Part shown: in pieces, positions 20,496-27,875 of the stretch | Numbering within the stretch: the first letter of the stretch is position 1 | How the letters are laid out: the number at the start of each line of letters is the position of its first letter | NCBI GenBank assembly: GCA_016717325.1 | Contig: JADKFV010000039.1 | Location: forward strand, 1-44,725 | Direction: 5' to 3' | DNA length: 44,725 nt | DNA from: Bacteroidota bacterium | Lineage (GTDB): Bacteria > Bacteroidota > Bacteroidia > AKYH767-A > OLB10 | Made by a program: the position numbers and the translations under genes | The notes under the pieces: model-generated | What the model was told of the DNA's origin: nothing | The model's database searches: none | Seen by the model: the letters and a program-made list of their open reading frames with translations, nothing else

Positions 20496-20846
20496 TTAAA
20501 TACTTTGCCCGAATGTCAATAAGTTGTTGTCGGGATCCAGCAATGCAAATTCTTTTTGCCCCCAAGGTTTGTTTTCTAAGCACCCACTGGGATGCACCTT
20601 TATTTTATTGTCAAGCAACGTTTGATAAAGGCTATCGATGTTATCAGTTCTGATATATATTTGTCCATAGTTTTCAAGTGGGTCAAGTTCTTTAAACTCA
20701 AAAAAATGAATTTCAATATTGTCTCTTGCGACAATCAGGTATTGGTCATAGTCTCCAAGAACACTAAAATTTAATTTGTCGATGTAAAATTCTCTTGTCA
20801 TGTTCTTATTACGCATCGGTAGTTTAGGACATATGTTTGTAAGCAT
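20496..20846 (-). CDS. VOC-superfamily (glyoxalase/bleomycin-resistance fold) protein
   Basis: Intact 116-residue single VOC module. It shows TREFYIDKLNFSVLGDYDQY (first beta-alpha-beta unit), IEIHFFEFKEL, and the C-terminal PWGQKEFALLDPDNNLLTFGQ, the characteristic DPDGN-type loop before the last strand. Members bind a metal and either sequester antibiotics or perform dioxygenase or isomerase chemistry. Close relatives are usually annotated bleomycin-resistance proteins. Single gene; substrate unknown. Confidence 0.5.
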   Translation of the reverse strand: MLTNICPKLPMRNKNMTREFYIDKLNFSVLGDYDQYLIVARDNIEIHFFEFKELDPLENYGQIYIRTDNIDSLYQTLLDNKIKVHPSGCLENKPWGQKEFALLDPDNNLLTFGQSI

Positions 20847-21239
20847 ATTTTTTGATAGTATTTAATGCATTTTAATATCCACAATTCATTTAGCAAAACT
20901 ATTAGAAACCAAACTCGCTGTATCTATAGAAATTTGAATGGAACATAGCTTTATTATTGTTGCTCAGCATCCATAATTTTGCTCCAAGTACAATCGGTAA
21001 ACAAACGATGGTGGCATGTGTATTTTGCATAGAGGTTTTCAAATTATTTTCGCTTTGTTGTTTATTTTTTCAAATACTTTTGAGTGTTTGTGATCCACAA
21101 AATACCTGTTTCCGTTTTAGTTTTTAAATATATTTTAATCTTATGTATTCAGCTTCCGTTCTTTTAGTTGTAAGCCACAGTGCCCTGGTTTCGAATAATA
21201 GTTTTTTCCGAGGAGTACCTATTTAAGTTGGCCATATCA
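20847..21239. other. Gene-poor gap
   Basis: About 390 bp of A/T-rich sequence. No open frame with a recognisable product, no tandem repeat and no strong hairpin were seen. Confidence 0.5.
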
Positions 21240-21646
21240 TCAATCGATAATCTTATCAATATTTTCCAAAATGAAATTTGTCCCGGTGGAGTCTTGTGCA
21301 ATATTAATTTTAACTCCCTTCAATTCTGCACCACTATAGCCACCATTACCTAAATGCTTCCGATTACTTTTATTTTCGACAATTATTTTAGCACATAAGC
21401 TTTCGCCTTGTAAGTAGAGTTCATAAAGTTCTTTTCATTTTCCTTTAGCGATTTATCAAACCAATACCGGAGATTTTGTAACCCAGCTATTTTTATCTGT
21501 TTGGCCAACTCGGCTTTGTATTCTTTTGTTGCGGGATTGTATTGGTCAAATATGGGATTTGTGTTTTTGCATTGCGGTCTGTCGCAAGAATTTAAAGAAA
21601 CAAATATCAGTAGAAGTAAGAAGAGATTGACAAATTTGTTTTGCAT
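21240..21646 (-). CDS. Small lipoprotein of unknown function (frameshifted)
   Basis: The open frame 21383-21646 (87 residues) begins with a lipoprotein signal (LLLLIFVSLNSC). Adding one base in the T4 run at 21386-21389 carries it on through KIIVENKSNRKHLGNGGY ... FILENIDKIID to a stop at 21240, about 135 residues. The new tail alternates hydrophobic and polar residues and has a Gly-rich turn, which supports it as real coding sequence. No family is recognised. It lies downstream of nosY on the same strand, with a 275-bp gap, so a role in N2O respiration is not implied. Confidence 0.5.
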
Positions 21647-21921
21647 TTATCGTTGTTTTTTTTTGTTAGTGGCAATTAGTTTCAAGTCAGACATGCTGTT
21701 TATTCTGAGAGAGAAAATTGCTACTAACATATTCATCTTGCAACAACAATTGCTTAATTATTTTTTGGCTTGGCGCTAAAGTATTAATTAATCGATAACC
21801 AAAACATTTCTTGAAGAACATATAGCCACTTTTCTCTGGCATATATATGTTTGGAAATTTAAATGTTACCAAATGCAATTGCAATTTTGTGCTGTTAGCA
21901 AATACAGTGATGTTGCATATT

Positions 21922-22688
21922 TTACAAATCTTTACGATTGAATTTCCTTAATGCCAGATTTGCTGGTATAACAATCCAAAGCAATAGAATTATGGTTGAT
22001 AAAATTGTGCCTCCGGAGTTACCAAAAAAATCTTTAAATATTGCTCCTGTGTAACCCATAATGGCAGCGATATCAATTTTCAATAAAATTAAAATACGCA
22101 CCAGGTCAATTGGGTTAAGGCATGAGAGTGCAATCATATAGTTTTCGATTGGGTAATCGCTAAATTGAAAAAGTAAGAATAGTACTATGCCATCATAGAT
22201 GAGCGTGAAGTAAAACCACATGATAATGGTTACACCAATTCCTTTGGCTTTGTCTTTAGTATATATTGCCGCAAGTAATGCAAAGGCGGTGAAGCATGCA
22301 GTAAGTGCTATGCCGGTAAGTAAGAATAGCACGCTTGTTTTATCGTACGTATATAGCAACAGTGGTATGCCTGTACCCACTGTAAAGCCTAGACTGAGGG
22401 CAGATATCAGTCCGCCACAAATGCTGCGGAAAATGGATTTGCGCTGCAACGGTTGTGCCACAAGTAATTCGATAAACTCTGATGAGTTATAGAAGTATAT
22501 TGTAGAAAAACTCCACAGATTAGCGGCAGCACTACCAATTCAATATTGAGTAAACTGATAATGGCTTTTTCCGATGTTTCGGAAATATTAAAAATGCTGA
22601 GGCTGATAAGTAAAAGCGCAATGGTGTAGAATAAAATTATTTTATTCTTTACTATGTCGAGGAAAATATATTTATATAATTTGATCAT
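21922..22688 (-). CDS. nosY: NosY-type ABC permease of the nitrous oxide reductase cluster (frameshifted)
   Basis: Composite of 22407-22688 and 21922-22461. The frame changes at about 22506-22510 (A5 run); the downstream frame then reads STIYFYNSSEFIELLVAQPLQRKSI, the typical NosY loop. Joined length is about 255 residues, the normal size, with six membrane helices ending ANLALRKFNRKDL. NosY is the inner-membrane partner of NosF and NosD in supplying sulfur (or a related species) for assembly of the CuZ site of NosZ. Its start overlaps the nosF stop (ATGA), so the pair is translationally coupled. Confidence 0.5.
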
Positions 22689-23398
22689 ACTCCTGTGTAG
22701 CCCATTACTTTTGCAATGGCGCGCGATAATTTTATTTCACCTGTTTCTTGTTTCAACAGGTCAATACTTTTTTGAAAATTTATTTTTCCGTCCTGCAAAT
22801 AGATCACTTCATCCACCAAGTCATCGAGGTCGCTGAGTACATGCGAAGTAATAAGTATGAGCTTGTTGTTGTTTTTTTCTTTCTTGATTTTTTCTTTTAG
22901 AAGTTCTGTCGATACGGGGTCGAGGCCTGCTGTGGGTTCATCCAATATCAGTATTTCGGGATGAAATAAAAAAGCAAGGCAGGCACTTATTTTTTGTCGT
23001 GTACCACCCGAAAGTGTGCCAAGCCTCTTAGAATTAATTTTATCTATTTCGAACAGGTTTATTAAATCTAAATCGCATTCTTCCCATTTTGTCTTGCGTA
23101 AATCTACAATCATTTTAAATAGTTGGGCAATGGTCATGTTGTCGGGGTAGCGCCCAATTTGTGGCATATAGCCAATGTGCTGGCGGTATAAGTACTCTTT
23201 GTAGATGGGTTTGCCCATTATGGTGATACTACCCTCGTTCGGAATCACTAATCCTAAAATAGATTTTATGAGCGTTGTTTTTCCGGAGGCATTAGGCCCA
23301 ATTAAGGCAATGCACCGGGCTTTTTCGATTGTTAAGTTTACTTTATCGAGAACTACTTGCTTGCTGAATATTTTTGATATGTTTTCTATTTTTATCAT
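22685..23398 (-). CDS. nosF: NosF ABC-transporter ATPase
   Basis: Intact 237-residue ATPase: Walker A GPNASGKT (34-41), Q-loop in YMPQIGRYPDNMT (a NosF-like stretch), signature LSGGTRQK (129-136), Walker B ILILDEPTAGLDP (149-161) and switch His in LITSHVLSDL. It energises NosY/NosD for CuZ-cluster biogenesis of NosZ. It is separated from nosD by about 1.5 kb of repeats and a GxxExxY remnant, which is unusual because nosDFY normally run together. Identification rests on the motifs plus the neighbouring nosY. Confidence 0.5.
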   Translation of the reverse strand: MIKIENISKIFSKQVVLDKVNLTIEKARCIALIGPNASGKTTLIKSILGLVIPNEGSITIMGKPIYKEYLYRQHIGYMPQIGRYPDNMTIAQLFKMIVDLRKTKWEECDLDLINLFEIDKINSKRLGTLSGGTRQKISACLAFLFHPEILILDEPTAGLDPVSTELLKEKIKKEKNNNKLILITSHVLSDLDDLVDEVIYLQDGKINFQKSIDLLKQETGEIKLSRAIAKVMGYTGV

Positions 23399-23409
23399 TT
23401 AACGGGATT

Positions 23410-23645
23410 AATTCTTGGAACCACATAGAAACATAGGTTATATTTTATCTGATTTTTAATTCTTGGAACCACATAGGAACATAGAAACATAGGTTTTATT
23501 TTATCTGATTTTTAATTCTTGGAACCACATAGGAACATAGAAACATAGTTTTTATTTTATCTGATTTTTAATTCTTGGAACCACATAGGAACATAGTTTT
23601 TATTTTATCTGATTTTTAATTCTTGGAACCACATTGGAAAATAGA
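23410..23645. repeat. Tandem array of 48/56-bp units next to nosF
   Basis: Units begin at about 23410, 23458, 23514, 23570 and 23618 (the last one partial), giving spacings of 48, 56, 56 and 48 bp. Each has AATTCTTGGAACCACATAGG, then one or two ACATAG steps, then a TTTTATTTTATCTGATTTTT tail. The length difference is one 8-bp internal repeat. The GAACCACATAGGAACATAG core also occurs in the 50-bp array at 24.2-24.9 kb in the same orientation. A diverged inverted copy lies near 23740-23770. Confidence 0.5.
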
Positions 23646-23791
23646 TGTGGTGCTTTATTACTTTTGTTGGTGCTATTTTTTTGCAAAAAAGTCATTTTAT
23701 TGGTATCGGTAGCATAAAAAAACCATTTGTGTAAACGTCTTCTCTGTGCCTATGTTACTATGTTGTTAAGCATTTGTTTTTGTACTTCTTT

Positions 23792-24127
23792 CTAATCATC
23801 AGCAAGTTTTGAGAATAATTTATTTACATATGTCTTTTGCCCTTCGCTAAAAATATTTACACAGTTGAAATTGATAATTATCCCTTTAGGTTTCTCGAGC
23901 ATTTTCATATAAGAGATTATTGTTGCTTCGTGGATTGGTAAAATGTAATCACATGCTTTTAGCTCTACACAAAGTATGTCTTCAACCAAAACATCCAGGC
24001 GTAATTGCGCCTCTAGGTCGATGCCTTTGTAAATAAGAGGTATCACTAATTGTTGCTTGAAACTTTTTCCACGCAAACTTAACTCTTTTACAAAGCATTT
24101 CTCATACCAGATGGCCAATGTATACAA
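23792..24127 (-). pseudogene. GxxExxY-family (PDDEXK_3-type) protein, N-terminally degraded
   Basis: 111 residues matching the C-terminal three quarters of GxxExxY proteins: YEKCFVKELSLRGKSFKQQ, then RLDVLVEDILCVELKA with the nuclease-fold residues Asp45, Glu55 and Lys57, then LPIHEATIISYMK and GIIINFNC. The N-terminal helix that carries GxxExxY is missing in this frame. A trace (LTKNII...YIGHLV) is readable upstream in another frame with an apparent internal deletion. The start is poorly supported (a TTG). The family is of unknown function. Here it sits between two related repeat arrays and inside the nos cluster, suggesting it arrived with, or is being eroded by, the repeats. Confidence 0.5.
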
Positions 24128-24187
24128 TAATATTTTTTGTTAGAGGATTTTTTTTAATCACAGAGAACATAAAAGTTCGAATTGGTT

Positions 24188-24870
24188 GGTTTTAACCACA
24201 TAGGAACATAGATACATAGAGATTCGAATTGCTTTTGTTTTTGAACCACATAGGAACATAGATACATAGAGATACGAATTGCTTTTGTTTTTGAACCACA
24301 TAGGAACATAGGTGCATAGGGATATGAATTGCTTTTGTTTTTGAACCACATAGGAACATAGGTGCATAGGGATATGAATTGCTTTTGTTTTTGAACCACA
24401 TAGGAACATAGGTGCATAGGGATATGAATTGCTTTTGTTTTTGAACCACATAGGAACATAGGTGCATAGGGATATGAATTGCTTTTGTTTTTGAACCACA
24501 TAGGAACATAGGTGCATAGGGATATGAATTGCTTTTGTTTTTGAACCACATAGGAACATAGGTGCATAGGGAAATGAATTGCTTTTGTTTTTGAACCACA
24601 TAGGAACATAGGTGCATAGGGATATGAATTGCTTTTGTTTTTGAACCACATAGGAACATAGGTGCATAGGGATATGAATTGCTTTTGTTTTTGAACCACA
24701 TAGGAACATAGGTGCATAGGGAAATGAATTGCTTTTGTTTTTGAACCACATAGGAACATAGGTGAATAGGGATATGAATTGCTTTTGTTTTGAACCACAT
24801 AGGAACATAGGTGCATAGGGATATGAATTGCTTTTGTTTTTGTACCACATAGGAACATAGTTGCATAGGA
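24188..24870. repeat. 50-bp tandem repeat array (about 13-14 copies)
   Basis: Unit of 50 bp containing GAACCACATAGGAACATAGG, GTGCATAGGGATATGAATT and GCTTTTGTTTTT. The inner copies are nearly identical; the end copies (for example 24190-24290) are diverged. Because 50 is not a multiple of three and the unit has no stop in any minus-strand frame, all three minus-strand frames stay open for about 700 bp. I read these as by-products, not genes. There are no unique spacers, so it is not CRISPR. It lies between the GxxExxY remnant and nosD. Confidence 0.5.
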
Positions 24871-24920
24871 ATTCTATTGGCTTTTACTTATTGAGCGTTC
24901 AAATTGTTTTGCTTTGTAAA

Positions 24921-26153
24921 CTAAAGTTTAAGAGGTTTCATCATTGGTATTTCGTCCTTCAGTTCAACAGGTGTCAAGCTAGGCACTGCTTTTTCGGCAC
25001 GTTCAAGAAGCATAACCATAAAGCTACGATATAGCATTATACTATATGGCATTTGTTCGGTTACCATTGCAAACATACTCACAGGATGAAATGGCACATC
25101 TCCTGTTCCATCTTTAGCTAAATCGTAGCCTTCGTACTTATCCCAATAATTATTTTCGAATTTATTTAAAACCAACGAACCATTGGTGGCAATATCGAAT
25201 GTGTTTGCAATAAAATTATTTTTTATCACCAAAATATCACTGCAACTTGCTTGTATGCGAAAACCCCAGCCATTTTTTTCGAAGGTATTATTTTTTACTT
25301 CTATGCGATTTGTACCTTCCATGAAAATTCCTACCGTATTGTTTACAAAAATATTTTGCGAAACTTCTGCATCCGATATTTCCTTTAGCAAAATACCATA
25401 TGCCGATGCGCCCTGATTGTTTTCGAAAGTATTGCGATACATATTTACATGATGCGAAAACATTACTGCAACACCAGCACCATTTTTCAAAAAAGTATTG
25501 TGTAGATAGGTATCATTGTTCGAAAACATAAAGTGCAGTCCGTAGCGAAGATTTTGTGTACTGTAATTATTTTTTATTTCCGACTCGGTTACAAATTCAA
25601 AGTATATTCCGTCACGGTGTCCCGAAACCAAATTGCCTGTAATGTTTGCTTTGCTGCACTTCCACAAGTGTATGCCATTGCCGGTATTTTGTTCCTCGCG
25701 TGGGCTGCCCTGTATTTTATTATTTTTGATAATAAAACTGGTACAGTTGGAAACATGAATGGCAAAACTGGCATTTGTAATCGTATTGCTCTCGATGGTA
25801 AACTTGTCGGCATCAATAACTTTGATACTTGCAAAATCATTCATGGATGAATAGCCGGAATTTTTAAATGTAATTCCTTTTACCAAAAAATTGTGAGCAG
25901 AAATCGTAAAGATTTCATATTTACTTTCTCCATCAATCACCGGATTATTGAGCCCGATAATTTTTAAAGTTTTAGCAACAACCATATTGCCTTCTTTGTA
26001 TATTCCCTTTTCTATAAAAACAGTATCGTTCTCATTTGCATCCTTTATTGCTTTTGTGATTGTTTTGCATGCACGATTTGCACCTATATAAATATGCCCT
26101 GCATAAATATAGTTAGATGCAAAAATTAAAAATATGGTTAATGAGGTGCGCAC
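24921..26153 (-). CDS. nosD: NosD periplasmic copper-site maturation protein
   Basis: Intact 410-residue exported protein (signal peptide MRTSLTIFLIFASNYIYA). It consists of right-handed parallel beta-helix (CASH/PbH1) repeats such as IKNNKIQGSPREEQNTGNGI, ITGNLVSGHRDGIYFEFVTES and YLHNTFLKNGAGVAVMFSHH. The C-terminal region NYWDKYEGYDLAKDGTGDVPFHPV is a NosD hallmark. NosD works with NosF and NosY in assembling the CuZ site of nitrous oxide reductase. It begins 4 bp after nosL on the same strand. Confidence 0.5.
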   Translation of the reverse strand: MRTSLTIFLIFASNYIYAGHIYIGANRACKTITKAIKDANENDTVFIEKGIYKEGNMVVAKTLKIIGLNNPVIDGESKYEIFTISAHNFLVKGITFKNSGYSSMNDFASIKVIDADKFTIESNTITNASFAIHVSNCTSFIIKNNKIQGSPREEQNTGNGIHLWKCSKANITGNLVSGHRDGIYFEFVTESEIKNNYSTQNLRYGLHFMFSNNDTYLHNTFLKNGAGVAVMFSHHVNMYRNTFENNQGASAYGILLKEISDAEVSQNIFVNNTVGIFMEGTNRIEVKNNTFEKNGWGFRIQASCSDILVIKNNFIANTFDIATNGSLVLNKFENNYWDKYEGYDLAKDGTGDVPFHPVSMFAMVTEQMPYSIMLYRSFMVMLLERAEKAVPSLTPVELKDEIPMMKPLKL

Positions 26154-26157
26154 AATT

Positions 26158-26589
26158 TTACTTAAGGTTTTCTTTTAATTCTTTCCAATCCATAATAATC
26201 CCTTGCTTGCCTGCTTGAAATAGAATAGCTTGTTGTGCATTCACAAACGCTGCAGCATTGCCATTCATGGGCGAATGTAAATCGTCACTCACGTAAAACG
26301 AGGCTTGATTCACATCAAGAAAATCATTTTCTTTTTCGAAATTGATTACGAGTATTTTTTTAATATCGTTTTCTGCTAACTTAGATGCATTCATAAAATC
26401 AGTCATGCAAATTACATCGTCAAACTTATATATTTTTCCTTTGGTGGAAATAATTTCGGCTCCATATTTTTTATCCACAATAGTCATTTTGCACTCAGTA
26501 CATTCATCCATGTCGTACTTAATGGGTTGTGGTTTGTTGCTGCATGAAATTAACAGGAGCGAAATTAATAAGGCGAAATAGTATTTCAT
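26158..26589 (-). CDS. nosL: NosL-like copper-binding lipoprotein
   Basis: Intact 143-residue lipoprotein (LLISC, Cys16). The metal-binding stretch MDECTECKM contains Cys30, Cys33 and flanking Met27 and Met35, the NosL signature. It is followed by YGAEIISTKGKIYKFDDVICM, the conserved beta region. NosL delivers Cu(I) to apo-NosZ in the periplasm. Gene order membrane protein, nosL, nosD is tight; its ATG overlaps or abuts the end of the upstream gene. Confidence 0.5.
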   Translation of the reverse strand: MKYYFALLISLLLISCSNKPQPIKYDMDECTECKMTIVDKKYGAEIISTKGKIYKFDDVICMTDFMNASKLAENDIKKILVINFEKENDFLDVNQASFYVSDDLHSPMNGNAAAFVNAQQAILFQAGKQGIIMDWKELKENLK

Positions 26590-27160
26590 TTTTATCCAAA
26601 CGTTTTTCTACTATCCAAATAATGCCGGCAACAACCACAGCAACTATAACTATATACCCACCTACATCGGGCATCGAATATGCATCGAAGTTGAGCAGCT
26701 GTTTGTGGCCTATTACCGGAGGCTGATAACCCATGCCCGGAACTTTAATTGGTGCATCGGGATTTAAGTTATGCCCATAATCGTAACCCCATAAATAGAA
26801 ATCGTATAGGGCGGCAACACCACCAATGGCCGATACCACAAGATAACTGAATAATAATTTGCGGCTGCCGGTAAAAGCAATTGTTAACCCATAGCAAATA
26901 AACAAGGCAACAATGTAAATTAAAAACGAAAATTCGGGAAACATCTCGACACTTATTTTTTTCATGCCTATGTAGTGATTCAGTCCATTAACTACATCAA
27001 CGTCACCGGTAATATTATTCAGCCATATTTTTATTACTAATCCTTCGGGATACTGAGGTGCAAATAAATCGATGCGCCATACTGGAAAAAAATAGGCGAT
27101 AATTATTGTTAGTGAAGCAATACCAATTAATATCCTAGAGAGGATGTGAAGTTTTTTCAT
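26519..27160 (-). CDS. Four-helix membrane protein of the nos cluster, unknown function
   Basis: 213 residues with helices near 9-29 (ILIGIASLTIIIAYFFPVW), 78-98, 104-122 and 165-184. Between them are periplasmic loops with GLNHYIGMKKISVEMFPE and DAPIKVPGMGYQPPVIGHKQLLNF, rich in His and Met and so possibly metal-related. Small membrane proteins of this kind accompany nosL/nosD in Bacteroidota nos clusters as I recall them; no function is known to me. The frame overlaps nosL by 71 bp, which is odd. Adding one base in the T5 run at 26589-26593 would end it at a TGA overlapping the nosL ATG, so the last about 23 residues are probably an artefact. Confidence 0.5.
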   Translation of the reverse strand: MKKLHILSRILIGIASLTIIIAYFFPVWRIDLFAPQYPEGLVIKIWLNNITGDVDVVNGLNHYIGMKKISVEMFPEFSFLIYIVALFICYGLTIAFTGSRKLLFSYLVVSAIGGVAALYDFYLWGYDYGHNLNPDAPIKVPGMGYQPPVIGHKQLLNFDAYSMPDVGGYIVIVAVVVAGIIWIVEKRLDKNEILFRLINFAPVNFMQQQTTTH

Positions 27161-27178
27161 TTTGTTTTTATTTAATTT

Positions 27179-27209
27179 AAAAACCCCTTTACAATGAAAG
27201 GGGTTTTTT
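27179..27209 (-). terminator. Intrinsic terminator after the fasciclin gene
   Basis: Arms AAAAACCCCTTT and AAAGGGGTTTTTT flank a 6-base loop, with T runs on both strands, so it may work bidirectionally. It lies 11 bp beyond the fasciclin stop and 19 bp before the next gene, dividing the nos genes into a nosZ unit and a nosL/nosD unit, or attenuating between them. Confidence 0.5.
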
Positions 27210-27219
27210 AAAAAATATT

Positions 27220-27793
27220 TTATTTCTCGGCTGGAGGCAGCAGCACCTGATCTATCACATATACAATTCCATTTGAAGCCGGCACTGTAGCAACAACATT
27301 TACTGTTCCATTCACCATCATCTTACCATCTTTAATATTGATGGTAATGTTTTTTAAATTGGCTTGATTTATTGTTTGGCCATCGGTAAGATAATCTTGT
27401 TTGTATCCACCAACCGAAACGTGGTACTCTAAAATTTCGCGCAGCTTATCTTTATTCTCAGGCTTCATTAAACTTTCTACAGTGCCTGCAGGCAATTTAT
27501 CGAAGGCTGCATTGGTTGGGGCAAACACCGTGAACGGCCCGGCATTGGCAATATCATTTACATATTCTGCTTGTGTCAAAGCTGCAACTAAAGTTGTATG
27601 GTCGGGCGAACCTACAGCAATTTTTACAATATCTTTTTTGCGATACATCATCGGCTACAGATTCTTGACCACCGGCTGCGCGAGTTTCTGTTTCTGCAGT
27701 AGCTTCTGCAGAAGTTTCACTTGTTGGAGTTTGGTTGCACGAAATTAATCCGGCAACAAGTATTGTGGAGAAAATAAATTTTATCTTTTTCAT
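27220..27793 (-). CDS. Fasciclin (FAS1) domain lipoprotein (frameshifted)
   Basis: Composite of an N-terminal frame starting at MKKIKFIFSTILVAGLISC (lipoprotein signal) and 27220-27651. The frame changes at the T6 run 27634-27639: removing one base joins ADDVSQ directly to KDIVKIAVGSPDHTTLV. The rest is one FAS1 domain with GPFTVFAPTNAAFDKLP (H1 region), ILEYHVSVGG and a C-terminal NGIVYVIDQVLLPP (H2 region). Composite length is about 191. FAS1 lipoproteins are usually adhesion or matrix proteins. Its place directly after nosZ suggests a periplasmic helper role in N2O respiration, but that is inference. Confidence 0.5.
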
Positions 27794-27809
27794 TTTATTT
27801 ATTTTAGAG

Positions 27810-27856
27810 GGATGAAAAAATATTTGCAAGTAATACCTCCAAATATTTTTTCATCC
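27810..27856 (-). other. Long intergenic stem-loop between nosZ and the fasciclin gene
   Basis: A perfect 17-bp inverted repeat (GGATGAAAAAATATTTG at 27810-27826, its complement at 27840-27856) with a 13-base loop that reads GAGGTATTACTTG in the mRNA. It has no T run right after the stem, so it may be an mRNA-stabilising or processing element that sets nosZ apart from downstream genes rather than a terminator. Confidence 0.5.
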
Positions 27857-27875
27857 TCATTATTATTATTTGAAT

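Noticed and set aside
21687..21884. Minus-strand frame of 65 codons between the lipoprotein and nosY
   Set aside because: No recognisable motif or signal, an unconvincing start and atypical composition; probably chance.
22506..22510. Programmed frameshift in nosY
   Set aside because: The same kind of break occurs in many unrelated genes of the window, so an indel error explains it without a special mechanism.
24154..24866. Three overlapping minus-strand frames of 224-234 codons as real proteins
   Set aside because: They are the same 50-bp repeat read in three frames, with no start context, domain or signal. Openness follows from the unit lacking stops.
24188..24870. CRISPR array
   Set aside because: The units are contiguous and identical throughout, with no unique spacers, no leader and no cas genes.
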